Source: Longispora sp040681875
GTDB taxonomy: Bacteria > Actinomycetota > Actinomycetes > Mycobacteriales > Micromonosporaceae
NCBI RefSeq assembly: GCF_040681875.1
Contig: NZ_JBFAZP010000008.1
Coordinates: 558,001-622,000 of the forward strand
Length of the DNA: 64,000 nucleotides
Direction of reading: 5' to 3'
In this document: in pieces, positions 55,839 to 63,760 of the stretch
How positions within the stretch are numbered: the stretch's first letter is position 1
Layout of the letters: the number at the start of each line of letters is the position of its first letter
Made by a program: the position numbers and the translations under genes
Notes under the pieces: model-generated
Databases searched by the model: none
Told to the model about the DNA's origin: nothing
The model's input: the letters and a program-made list of their open reading frames with translations, nothing else

Positions 55839-57941
55839 ATGGCGCTGGACATCCCCCGGGCATCGGGTCGTTTCGAGGTTGTGAGTGACTACAAGCCGGC
55901 TGGCGACCAGCCGACGGCGATCGCCGAGCTGGCCGCGAGGGTGCGGCGCGGCGAGGAGCATTCGGTGCTCCTGGGTGCCACGGGCACGGGCAAGAGCGCC
56001 ACGACGGCGTGGTTGATCGAGGAGTTGCAGCGCCCGGCGCTGGTGCTGGCCCCGAACAAGACCCTGGCCGCGCAGCTGGCGACGGAGTTCCGCGAGCTGA
56101 TGCCGCACAACGCGGTGGAGTACTTCGTCAGCTACTACGACTACTACCAGCCCGAGGCGTACATCGCGCAGTCGGACACCTACATCGAGAAGGACTCCTC
56201 GGTCAACGAGGAGGTCGAGCGGCTCCGGCACTCGACGACGAAGAGCCTGCTCAGCCGCCGGGACGTGATCGTGGTGGCGACGGTGAGCGCGATCTACGGC
56301 CTGGGCACGCCGGAGGAGTACCTGGAGCGGGCCGCCGTCGTGAAGATGGGCGAGGAGCTGGACCGGGACACGTTCCTGCGCCGGCTGGTCGACATCCAGT
56401 ACACCCGCAACGACGTGGCCTTCGTCCGGGGCACGTTCCGGGTGCGCGGGGACACGATCGAGATCATCCCGGCGTACGAGGAGCTGGCGCTCCGGATCGA
56501 GCTGTTCGGCGACGAGGTGGAGAAGCTCTCCTACCTGCACCCGCTGACCGGCGACGTGGTCCGCGAGGTCGACTCGATGGTGGTGTTCCCCGCGACCCAC
56601 TACGCGGCCGGCCCGGAGCGCATGGAGCGCGCGATCGGTCAGATCGAGGTGGAGCTGGCCGAGCGCCTCGCCGAGCTGGACCGGCAGGGCAAGCTGCTGG
56701 AGGCCCAGCGGCTCCGGATGCGCACCACCTACGACCTGGAGATGATGCGCCAGGTGGGCTTCTGCTCCGGGATCGAGAACTACTCCCGGCACATCGACGG
56801 CCGGGACGGCGGCAGCCCCCCGCACTGCCTGCTGGACTACTTCCCGGCGGACTTCCTCACGGTCATCGACGAGTCGCACGTGACGATCCCCCAGATCGGC
56901 GGGATGTACGAGGGCGACGCCTCCCGGAAGCGTTCCCTGGTCGACCACGGTTTCCGGCTGCCGTCGGCGATGGACAACCGGCCGCTGCGGTTCGACGAGT
57001 TCACGGAGCGGGTCGGCCAGGCGGTCTACCTGTCGGCGACGCCCGGCCCGTGGGAGCTGCGCGCGACCGGCGGCGAGTTCGTCGAGCAGGTGATCCGGCC
57101 GACGGGGCTGATCGACCCCGAGGTGGTGCTCAAGCCGACCAAGGGTCAGATCGACGACCTGATGCACGAGATCCGGATCCGGACGGAGCGCGACGAGCGG
57201 GTGCTGGTCACCACGCTGACGAAGAAGATGTCCGAGGACCTCACCGACTACCTGCTGGAACACGACATCCGCGTCCGGTACCTGCACTCGGAGGTCGACA
57301 CCCTGCGCCGGGTCGAGCTGCTCCGCGAGCTGCGCAAGGGCGACTACGACGTCCTGGTCGGCATCAACCTGCTCCGCGAGGGCCTGGACCTGCCGGAGGT
57401 GTCCCTGGTCGCGATCCTGGACGCCGACAAGGAGGGCTTCCTGCGCTCGGCGACCTCGCTGATCCAGACCATCGGCCGCGCGGCGCGGAACGTGTCCGGC
57501 CAGGTCCACATGTACGCGGACAAGATCACGCCGTCGATGGCCCAGGCGCTGGACGAGACGGACCGGCGCCGCGCCAAACAGATCGCGTACAACGAGGCGC
57601 ACGGCGTCGACCCGCAGCCGTTGCGCAAGCAGATCCGCGACGTGCTCGAGGGCATCTACCGCGAGGCCGAGGAGACCGACGCCGCGCTGGTCGGCGGCGG
57701 CCGGCAGCTGTCCCGGGGCAAGTCCCCGGTGCCGGGCGGCCCGGGCAGCGGCCGGATCCGGAGCACCACGGCGGCGGAGCCGGGCATGGCGCGCGCCGAC
57801 CTGGCCGACCTGATCGGTCAGCTCAACGAGCAGATGCTGGGCGCGGCCCGGGAGTTGCAGTTCGAGGTGGCGGCCCGGATCCGGGACGAGATCAAGGAGC
57901 TGAAGAAGGAGCTCCGGCAGCTCGACGCGGCGGGGGTGTGA
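55839..57941 (+). CDS. uvrB: Excinuclease ABC subunit B
   Basis: The 700-residue helicase-like protein verifies DNA damage and loads UvrC in nucleotide excision repair. Visible are Walker A GATGTGKSAT (46-55), the beta-hairpin region YYDYYQPEAYIAQSDTYIEKD, TVIDESHVTIPQIGGMY with the DESH box, RVLVTTLTKKMSEDLT, LVGINLLREGLDLPEVSLVAILDADKEGFLRS, QTIGRAARN, and a C-terminal UVR domain (ADLIGQLNEQMLGAARELQFEVAARIRDEIKELKKEL). The ATG at 55839 gives the family N-terminus (FEVVSDYKPAGDQPTAI) and a leaderless promoter; an open frame reaches further upstream through the RNA element region but is not family-like. Confidence 0.97.
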   Translation: MALDIPRASGRFEVVSDYKPAGDQPTAIAELAARVRRGEEHSVLLGATGTGKSATTAWLIEELQRPALVLAPNKTLAAQLATEFRELMPHNAVEYFVSYYDYYQPEAYIAQSDTYIEKDSSVNEEVERLRHSTTKSLLSRRDVIVVATVSAIYGLGTPEEYLERAAVVKMGEELDRDTFLRRLVDIQYTRNDVAFVRGTFRVRGDTIEIIPAYEELALRIELFGDEVEKLSYLHPLTGDVVREVDSMVVFPATHYAAGPERMERAIGQIEVELAERLAELDRQGKLLEAQRLRMRTTYDLEMMRQVGFCSGIENYSRHIDGRDGGSPPHCLLDYFPADFLTVIDESHVTIPQIGGMYEGDASRKRSLVDHGFRLPSAMDNRPLRFDEFTERVGQAVYLSATPGPWELRATGGEFVEQVIRPTGLIDPEVVLKPTKGQIDDLMHEIRIRTERDERVLVTTLTKKMSEDLTDYLLEHDIRVRYLHSEVDTLRRVELLRELRKGDYDVLVGINLLREGLDLPEVSLVAILDADKEGFLRSATSLIQTIGRAARNVSGQVHMYADKITPSMAQALDETDRRRAKQIAYNEAHGVDPQPLRKQIRDVLEGIYREAEETDAALVGGGRQLSRGKSPVPGGPGSGRIRSTTAAEPGMARADLADLIGQLNEQMLGAARELQFEVAARIRDEIKELKKELRQLDAAGV

Positions 57942-57950
57942 CCGGCGGGC

Positions 57951-58015
57951 GGGGCCCCGGGGAGACCGGGGCCGGCCCACGCGACCCGGGTGCGGGCCCG
58001 GTCTCCCCGGGCCCC
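57951..58015 (+). terminator. Terminator after uvrB
   Basis: A 19-bp stem with one bulged C (left arm 57951-57970, right arm 57997-58015). It starts 10 bases after the uvrB stop and argues against the GNAT gene beginning at the GTG that overlaps that stop. Confidence 0.7.
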
Positions 58016-58099
58016 TCGGATCCCTGGCCCGGACCGGCCGCCGATGCCGACGCGAGGCGACCGGCGGGCCCGCGCCACCCTGACGGTGCCGGGCGGTCG

Positions 58100-58693
58100 G
58101 TGGCTGTGGTCGTCGAGGAGTGGGTCGGGGTGCCCGACGAGCGGCTGCGCGCCGAGATCCACCGGGTGATCGCTGCGGTCGTGGACGTGGGCGGCGCGGT
58201 CGGCTTCCTGGCCACCCCCGACCGGGCCGAGGTCGACGCGTGGATCGACTCGCTGCTCGGCGGGATCGCCGGGGGCCGGGCCGGGATGGTGCTCTGCCGG
58301 GTGGACGGCCGGGTCGAGGCGCTCGGCTCGTGGGCGCGGGGCGCGCCCGGACCGCAGGGGCACACGGCCCTGCTGAGCCGGATCATGGCGCACCCGTCGG
58401 CGCGGGGTCTGGGCCTGGGGCGGCGGGTCGTGACGAGCCTGGTCGACGCGGTGGCGGCCGTCGGCGTGGAGGTGGCGCTGCTGTCGGTCCGGGGCAACAA
58501 CCACGGCGCGGTGGCGCTGTACGAGGACTGCGGCTTCACGGTGTACGGGGTCGTCCCCAACGGGCTCGCGGTGGGCGATGTCCGGTTCGACGAGGTGCGG
58601 ATGGTGCGGCAGGTGGCGCTGCCGGAGACGGTGACGATCCACGGGCGGGCCGTGGGTGGGCCGGGCGGGTCGGTGCGCCGGGCGAACGCCTGA
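58100..58693 (+). CDS. GNAT family N-acetyltransferase
   Basis: The protein (197 residues from GTG 58100) shows the acetyl-CoA site HPSARGLGLGRRVVTSLVDAV and the late NNHGAVALYEDCGFTVYG of the GNAT family, after VVVEEWVGVPDERLRAEIHRVIAAVVDVGGAVGFL. Substrate is unknown. The start is uncertain: a GTG at 57938 overlaps the uvrB stop but would place the large uvrB hairpin inside the gene and code a Gly/Pro-rich stretch. No ribosome binding site is evident for GTG 58100, and 58106 is another option. Confidence 0.7.
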   Translation: MAVVVEEWVGVPDERLRAEIHRVIAAVVDVGGAVGFLATPDRAEVDAWIDSLLGGIAGGRAGMVLCRVDGRVEALGSWARGAPGPQGHTALLSRIMAHPSARGLGLGRRVVTSLVDAVAAVGVEVALLSVRGNNHGAVALYEDCGFTVYGVVPNGLAVGDVRFDEVRMVRQVALPETVTIHGRAVGGPGGSVRRANA

Positions 58694-58787
58694 ACCTGGG
58701 GGCACCCGTGCCGGCCGGTACCCGTCTGGTGGTCCGCGGGGTTTCGGCACGCCTGGGGCGGACCCCGGGCGTGCCGGTCACAGGTGC

Positions 58788-59075
58788 CTACAGGTCGTTG
58801 AAGTGTTCCACCACGGGCGGGGCCGCGAAGTACCCACCGATCTGGCCCCGCCACTGCTCGAAGCGCTCGGAGTTCCGGAAGTTCTCCACGTGGGCCTCGA
58901 CGCTGTCCCACTCCACCAGCAGGACGAACTTCGACGGCGACTCGATGCCCCGGGTCATCCGGACCTTCTGGCAGCCGGGGGTGGTGGCGAGCAGGGGGAG
59001 GGCCTTGGCGTACGCCGCGGCGAACTCCTCCTCCTGGCCGGGGACGACGTCGATGAGGGCGACTTCGAGAATCAT
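58788..59075 (-). CDS. Antibiotic biosynthesis monooxygenase (ABM) domain protein
   Basis: The 95-residue product MILEVALIDVVPGQEEEFAAAYAKALPLLATTPGCQKVRMTRG... has the dimeric ferredoxin-like ABM fold: a beta strand, EEEFAAAYAKAL helix, then KFVLLVEWDSVEAHVENFRNSERFEQWRGQI. Members include small monooxygenases and haem-degrading enzymes, but most are of unknown function. The ATG at 59075 fits the family start better than an upstream ATG at 59120. It is monocistronic and convergent with the GNAT gene; the gap holds a GCACGCC/GGCGTGC stem. Confidence 0.75.
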   Translation of the reverse strand: MILEVALIDVVPGQEEEFAAAYAKALPLLATTPGCQKVRMTRGIESPSKFVLLVEWDSVEAHVENFRNSERFEQWRGQIGGYFAAPPVVEHFNDL

Positions 59076-59356
59076 GCACCGCAGCCTGCCAGTGTCCACA
59101 GGCTCACGCAAGGTACGCAAAGAGCGATCGTGGCCACGTTCGGACCGGGCCTCAGGACCGTGCGGTCGGGATCATCGGGCCATGAATACCGTGTTCATGC
59201 AGATACGTCGCATTGACGGCAGGCGCTGTCCGTGGTGGGGCGGCCGGCGCGGGCGAACCGGACGCCGGGGTGCGAACCCGCCGGGCGGTGGTGACAGTGC
59301 AGACAAGTTGCGCCCCGAAGTCGTTTCCGCGCAGGCCATGGGAGACAATGGGGCGT

Positions 59357-59480
59357 ACAAGGAGGGGAGTATTCCCCCGCGGCGGTCTCGTCAGCACGGT
59401 TCCCTCGGGAACCCGGGACCGTCGGTCGCTGGTCGTAGCGGCGGAAGAGACCTCCGGTGATGCTTTGCGCCTGCCGGAGG
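59357..59480 (+). ncRNA. yybP-ykoY manganese riboswitch with Shine-Dalgarno-sequestering platform
   Basis: The leader contains the class hallmarks AAGGAGGGGAGTA, then CTCGTCAGCAC, a GC-rich stem (GGTTCCCTCGGGAACC) and GAGACCTCC. P1 forms between GGAGG (59361-59365) and CCTCC (59451-59455). The same CCTCCGG (59451-59457) can instead pair with CCGGAGG (59474-59480), which is the ribosome binding site of the next gene. The riboswitch class senses Mn2+; here metal-bound P1 should free the ribosome site and turn translation on. The rest of the 409-base gap upstream holds no gene I can support. Confidence 0.8.
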
Positions 59481-59484
59481 AACA

Positions 59485-60480
59485 GTGAATATCCCAACCT
59501 GGGTGTGGATCGCGACCATGGTCGGGCTCGCCGCCCTGCTCCTGTTCGACCTGGCCATCGTGGGCCGTCGCCCACACGAGCCGTCGATCCGCGAGTCCAC
59601 CCTCTGGGTCGTCTTCTACGTCGGGCTGGCCGTCGCCTTCGGGTTCGGCATCTTGGCGACCTCGGGGCCCAAGTTCGCGGGTGAGTTCTTCGCCGGCTGG
59701 GTCACCGAGTACAGCCTGTCGGTGGACAACCTCTTCGTGTTCGTCCTGATCATGGCGAACTTCGCGGTCCCCCGGATCTACCAGCAGAAGGTGCTGCTCG
59801 TCGGCATCGTGATAGCACTGATCATGCGTGGCGCGTTCATCGCGGCCGGCGCGGCGCTGATCGAGAAGTTCGTCTGGGTCTTCTACTTCTTCGGCCTGTT
59901 CCTGGTGTTCACGGCGATCAAGCTGGCCAAGGGCGGCGAGACCGACGATGACGAGTTCAAGGAGAACATCCTCATCCGGGTGACGCGCCGGGTGCTGCCG
60001 GTGACGAAGGAGTACCACGGCGCGGACCTGACCACCCGGCTCAACGGCCGGAAGATGTTCACCCCGATGCTGGTCGTCATGATCGCGATCGGTACCACGG
60101 ACCTGATCTTCGCGCTGGACTCGATCCCGGCCATCTTCGGGCTCACCAAGGAGCCCTACCTGGTGTTCACGGCCAACGTGTTCGCGCTGATGGGCCTGCG
60201 CCAGCTGTACTTCCTGATCGGCGGTCTCCTCGACCGCCTCGTCTACCTGTCGATCGGCCTGTCGATCGTCCTCGGCTTCATCGGCGTGAAGCTGGTGATG
60301 GAGGCGCTCGCCGAGAACAACGTCGTGTTCATCAACGGCGGCGAGAAGATCTCCTGGGTGCCGCACATCCCGATCTGGCTGTCCCTCACGATCATCCTGG
60401 GCACGCTCGTGGTGACCACGGTGCTGAGCCTGGCGAAGTCCTCGCGGGACAAGAAGCGCGACCTGCGCGCTGCGTCGTAG
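59485..60480 (+). CDS. TerC family membrane protein, probable Mn2+ exporter
   Basis: The 331-residue protein has about nine membrane helices and TerC-type acidic motifs in the membrane: EYSLSVDNLFVFVLIMANF and IAIGTTDLIFALDSIPAIFGLTKEPYLVFTANVFALMGLRQLYFLI. TerC proteins were named for tellurite resistance, but several (Alx, YkoY, YceF) act in manganese export or loading of secreted enzymes. The yybP-ykoY riboswitch immediately upstream supports a manganese role. The GTG start lies 4 bases after the GGAGG held in the riboswitch platform. Confidence 0.92.
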   Translation: MNIPTWVWIATMVGLAALLLFDLAIVGRRPHEPSIRESTLWVVFYVGLAVAFGFGILATSGPKFAGEFFAGWVTEYSLSVDNLFVFVLIMANFAVPRIYQQKVLLVGIVIALIMRGAFIAAGAALIEKFVWVFYFFGLFLVFTAIKLAKGGETDDDEFKENILIRVTRRVLPVTKEYHGADLTTRLNGRKMFTPMLVVMIAIGTTDLIFALDSIPAIFGLTKEPYLVFTANVFALMGLRQLYFLIGGLLDRLVYLSIGLSIVLGFIGVKLVMEALAENNVVFINGGEKISWVPHIPIWLSLTIILGTLVVTTVLSLAKSSRDKKRDLRAAS

Positions 60481-60493
60481 AAAGCCTCTGATC

Positions 60494-60525
60494 AGGGCGG
60501 CGACCTCCGAGGAGGTCGCCGCCCT
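60494..60525. terminator. Terminator between terC and the NlpC/P60 gene
   Basis: AGGGCGGCGACCTCC and its complement form a stem of about 14 bp in the 52-base convergent gap. Confidence 0.7.
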
Positions 60526-60532
60526 GTCGCGT

Positions 60533-61396
60533 CTACAGCCGGCCGATCCCCAACAGGGTCGCGACCCGCTCCGCCGTCAGTTCCTCGCACACGACCCGGC
60601 CGGTGGTCCCGCACGCGTGCAGCATCCGGCCGTCGCCGACCACGAAGCCGACGTGGTGGACGGGCTGGCCGTCCCGGGCGAAGAAGTACAGGTCGCCGGC
60701 CTGCTCCGTGCCCCGCTCGACCGGGGTGGCCGCCGCGTACTGGTCCGCCGCGTCCCGGGGCACCGCGCCGCCGAGGGCCACGTACACCAGGCCGGAGCAG
60801 TCGATCCCGTACGCCGACAGGCCGCCCCACACGTACGGCACGTCCAGCATCCGCCAGGCGACCGTCATCGCGTCGGGCGCGGGCGCGTCGGCGGCCCGCA
60901 GGTCACGCAGCCGCCCCCAGAGCGGCTCGGTGACGCCGGGCACCCGGATCGGGGCCCAGCCGCGCTGCGAGGGGCCGGCGGACGTCAGCCGGGTACCGAG
61001 GACGACGGCCGGCAGGGTGACGTCGCCGTTCGGCTCGTCGAGCAGGGCGATGCTCGTGGCGTCGACCACGTAGTCGGCTTCGTCGGCGGGGGTGAACTCG
61101 GTCAGCTGGGCGCTGGGCAGCCAGCCCGGGTAGCCGCGCTCGTCCTGGTCGGTGCTCTGCCGGGGGGCGATGATCCGCGTCCACTCGCCGCGCACCTCGT
61201 CGACCAGCACGGACTCGCCGAGCCGGACCTGGGTCAGCGTCCGGCCGTTGAGGTCGGCCCGGTCGGCGGTGGTCATGGCGTTCAGCCAGTGCCGGGGGTG
61301 CGCGGGTGTGCTCAACGCGGGCGAGTCGACATCCCGCGCAGCCTCCGGACCGGTCCACACCGTGCCCACCCCGACCGCCACTGTCGCCCTGTGCAT
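60533..61396 (-). CDS. NlpC/P60 (C40) peptidase, YkfC-like
   Basis: The 287-residue protein has an N-terminal SH3b-like half (WTRIIAPRQSTDQDERGYPGWLP, WAPIRVPG) and a C-terminal NlpC/P60 domain with catalytic Cys200 (YGIDCSGLVYVA) and His247/248 (GQPVHHVGFVVGDGRM). There is no signal peptide, which fits the cytosolic gamma-D-glutamyl-diaminopimelate endopeptidase YkfC that recycles murein peptides. The ATG at 61396 follows GAGGAGAGAG. A dipeptide epimerase gene at the window end supports a recycling role. Divergent from the phosphatase gene. Confidence 0.85.
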   Translation of the reverse strand: MHRATVAVGVGTVWTGPEAARDVDSPALSTPAHPRHWLNAMTTADRADLNGRTLTQVRLGESVLVDEVRGEWTRIIAPRQSTDQDERGYPGWLPSAQLTEFTPADEADYVVDATSIALLDEPNGDVTLPAVVLGTRLTSAGPSQRGWAPIRVPGVTEPLWGRLRDLRAADAPAPDAMTVAWRMLDVPYVWGGLSAYGIDCSGLVYVALGGAVPRDAADQYAAATPVERGTEQAGDLYFFARDGQPVHHVGFVVGDGRMLHACGTTGRVVCEELTAERVATLLGIGRL

Positions 61397-61467
61397 GACT
61401 CTCTCCTCGCTGTGGACTTCCGACACCCGAAGGCCAAGATAACCGGTCCGTCCGGCACCATGGGGCC

Positions 61468-62244
61468 ATGACTCTGCTGAGCGGTGCCCCCAACACCCGT
61501 GACCTCGGAGAACACGTCACGGCGCGGGGAGAGAGACTCGCCACTGGCCGGGCGTACCGGGCGGACTCGCTGGTCCGGCTCACCGACGACGATATCGCGG
61601 TCGTCGAGAGCTGGGGCCTGGCGCACGTGCTCGACCTGCGCGGCGGCCCCGAGGTCGCGACCCTGGGCGCGGACCGGCTGCCGACCGGCCCGGTGTTGCG
61701 CGCCCTCTCCGTCTACGACGAGGACCTCGACATCTACGCCCTGATGACCGCCGCGATCGGCAGCGGCGACCCCGACCGGCAGGCCGAGCTCCTCGGCGAC
61801 GGCCGGGGCGAGCAGCTGATGGTGGACATGTACCGCTGGTTCGTCACGCACCCGGGCGCGCGGGCCCAGTTCGGGGCGGCGCTGGCGACCCTGGCGGATC
61901 CGGCCGGCGTTCCGGTGCTGTTCCACTGCACGGCCGGCAAGGACCGCACGGGCTGGTTGGCGGCCGTCGCGCTCACCGCCGTGGGCGTGGACCGGGAGGC
62001 CGTGTTCGCCGACTACCTGCGGACCAACACCTCGGCCGACCAGTCGCGGGCGCTGCTGGAGGGGCTGCGGGTGCGGGGGCTGGTCCGGGACGTGGGGTTG
62101 TTCGCGCCGCTGATCGAGGCGCGGGAGGCGTATCTGGCGGCGGCGTTCGAGGAGGTCGACCGGGGGTATCCGGACTTCGCGACGTTCGTGACGGCCGGGC
62201 TCGGGGTGGAGCCGGCGGCGCTGCGCCGGAACCTGCTGGCATGA
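61468..62244 (+). CDS. Tyrosine-protein phosphatase (Y_phosphatase3 type)
   Basis: The 258-residue protein has NTRDLGEHVTARG and RAYRADSLVRLTDDDIAVVESWGLAHVLDLRG, then the P-loop FHCTAGKDRTGWLAA with nucleophile Cys154 and Arg160. The HCxxGKDRTG form is that of the actinobacterial PtpB/LipA-like phosphatases, which act on phosphotyrosine, phosphoserine or phosphoinositides. It lacks a signal peptide. An in-frame ATG nine bases upstream is an alternative start. The stop is followed by the same post-stop element as the ABC exporter near 10.1 kb. Confidence 0.88.
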   Translation: MTLLSGAPNTRDLGEHVTARGERLATGRAYRADSLVRLTDDDIAVVESWGLAHVLDLRGGPEVATLGADRLPTGPVLRALSVYDEDLDIYALMTAAIGSGDPDRQAELLGDGRGEQLMVDMYRWFVTHPGARAQFGAALATLADPAGVPVLFHCTAGKDRTGWLAAVALTAVGVDREAVFADYLRTNTSADQSRALLEGLRVRGLVRDVGLFAPLIEAREAYLAAAFEEVDRGYPDFATFVTAGLGVEPAALRRNLLA

Positions 62245-62278
62245 GACCCTTCGACGGGTACGCCGGGAGGCGCGCCTC
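62245..62278 (+). other. Post-stop element, copy 5, with palindrome
   Basis: GACCCTTCGACGGGTACGC (62245-62263) directly follows the TGA and is identical over 19 bases to the copy at 10148-10166. GAGGCGCGCCTC (62267-62278) follows. Confidence 0.5.
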
Positions 62279-62389
62279 ATTCGAGCCAGCCCCCTAGGAA
62301 GCTTGGGGTGCGTCTGCCCGGTCACAGCCCGGGACCGGGGAGGCGTTGGGCGTTCGACGAGGGGGATTCGTCGGCGGTGCGGCGGGACC

Positions 62390-62545
62390 GACGTCTGCTT
62401 GTGGGCGGCGTGCCGGGGCCGACGTCTGCTTGTCGGTGGCTCGCCGGGACTGACGTCTGCTCGCGGAGGCGTACCGAGGATGACGTCTACTTGTCGGCAC
62501 TGCCCGACGATCGGGCCCCGGGGCTTGTCGGCACCGCCCGACGAC
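62390..62545 (+). repeat. Tandem 30-31-bp units beginning GACGTCT
   Basis: GACGTCT occurs at 62390, 62421, 62452 and 62482, followed by TGCTTGTCGGTGGCTCGCC-like sequence; degenerate half-units continue to about 62545. The 424-base gap between the phosphatase and the serine hydrolase holds no gene that I can support. Confidence 0.6.
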
Positions 62546-62668
62546 ATGCTGACCCTGAGGGCGCCCCATGCGGGATTGCCGTAGCTCTCCCGGGCCGGTT
62601 GTCGGGGCATGCGGGCCGGGCCGGGGCTTGTCGGCACGTCCTACCCGGCCGGTGCGGCACACGGCGGC

Positions 62669-63433
62669 CTAGGGCGCGCCCAGTGACCGGCGGCGCGCCC
62701 ACACCCCCGCCGAGATCCGGGCCAGCAGCCGGGCCGCCGGGTCACCCGTCGCCCGGCCGTTCGCCAGCGGCCCCGAGTAGCAGACGGCGATGGCGTACGG
62801 CGGGGCGTCGGGCGGGTACACGATGCCCGCGCTGTGCCGGCAGCCGTCGATCCAGCCGTTCTTGAACGCGATCCTGGTCCCCGCGGGCAGGCCCGCCGCG
62901 AGGTCCACCCGGTGCTCGTTGGCGGCGAGCACGTCGAGGACCTCCGGTTCCAGGGTGGCCATCAGAGCGGCCAGGTCCCGGGCGGTCACCAGGTTCGCGA
63001 TGCCGCCCTCGTTGGCCCGGTAGTCCTCGATCCCGCGCCCGGTGACGCTGTGCCGCGCGCCGGCCGTCCGCCACACGTCGGCGACGGCGTCGAACCCGAC
63101 GTGCGCGAGGACCAGGTTGGTGGCGAAGTTGGAGGAGCGGACCACCATCCGGTACCCCAGCCAGCGCAGGGTCGCCTCGCCGCCCAGCCGGGCCCACACC
63201 TCGGGGTCGCTGTCGTAGCCGGGCGTGCTGGCGAACTCGACCCCGTCGAGGGCGGACGGGAAACCGTTGCGGACCGGGACGGGGGCGTCGAGGTCGAGGG
63301 CGGCGCGGTACAGCGCGGCGAGGACGGCCGCCTTCATCGTGCTGGCCGCGTAGTGCGGCACGTCCGCGTTCCGTTCGCAGGCGGGCCGTGGCGCGCCGGG
63401 CTCGCCGAGGGCGGCGACGAAAACCGAGAGCAT
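62669..63433 (-). CDS. Class A beta-lactamase-like serine hydrolase
   Basis: The 254-residue protein has the serine-penicillin-binding fold motifs: SxxK at Ser31-Lys34 (ASTMKAAVLAAL), an SxN-like VRSSNFATNLVL, and KNG in IAFKNGWIDG in place of KTG. There is no signal peptide, so it is not a classical secreted beta-lactamase and may be a cytosolic D,D- or L,D-peptidase-like hydrolase. It stands between a dipeptide epimerase gene and a YkfC-like peptidase, which suggests murein peptides as substrate. GGAAAGGAG lies 9 bases upstream of the ATG. KNG instead of KTG is a deviation to note. Confidence 0.78.
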   Translation of the reverse strand: MLSVFVAALGEPGAPRPACERNADVPHYAASTMKAAVLAALYRAALDLDAPVPVRNGFPSALDGVEFASTPGYDSDPEVWARLGGEATLRWLGYRMVVRSSNFATNLVLAHVGFDAVADVWRTAGARHSVTGRGIEDYRANEGGIANLVTARDLAALMATLEPEVLDVLAANEHRVDLAAGLPAGTRIAFKNGWIDGCRHSAGIVYPPDAPPYAIAVCYSGPLANGRATGDPAARLLARISAGVWARRRSLGAP

Positions 63434-63449
63434 CTAGAACGCTCCTTTC

Positions 63450-63760
63450 CTGGGTACGCCGGGCGAGGCGCCGGGAGCCGGGGTCATCCGGGCCGGGTGG
63501 TGGGGTCTGGGGTCATCCGCGAACGTCGGGCGGAGTCGTGGGGGCCGGGGTCATTCGCGCAGGCTGGGCGAGGCCCCAGGAGCCAGGGCCATCCGGGTAC
63601 GCCGGGCGGGGTGGTGGGGTCCGGGGCCATTTGGCGCACGCCGAGCGGGGTGGTGGGTGCGGGGTCGTCCGCAAACGCGGGGCCGAGTGCCGGGGTTCCG
63701 GGGTCATTCGCGCACACCGGGCGGGGTCGTGGGGGCGGGGTCATCCGCGCCCGTCCAGGG
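63450..63760 (+). repeat. Degenerate 38-bp tandem array
   Basis: GGTCAT or a one-base variant recurs at 63482, 63511, 63549, 63587, 63625, 63663, 63702 and 63739, that is at steps of 29, 38, 38, 38, 38, 39 and 37. Units read roughly GGTCATCCGCGNACGCCGGG then GGGGTNGTGGGGNCCGG. It fills the 307-base gap between serine hydrolase and epimerase; no gene is seen in it. Confidence 0.75.

Noticed and set aside
57938..58099. GNAT start at the GTG overlapping the uvrB stop
   Set aside because: The stretch holds the large uvrB hairpin and codes a Gly/Pro-rich sequence unlike the family; a later GTG is preferred, although not certain.
63482..63745. Phased array considered as CRISPR
   Set aside because: Units are diverged over their entire length and there is no constant repeat with unique spacers, nor any cas gene.
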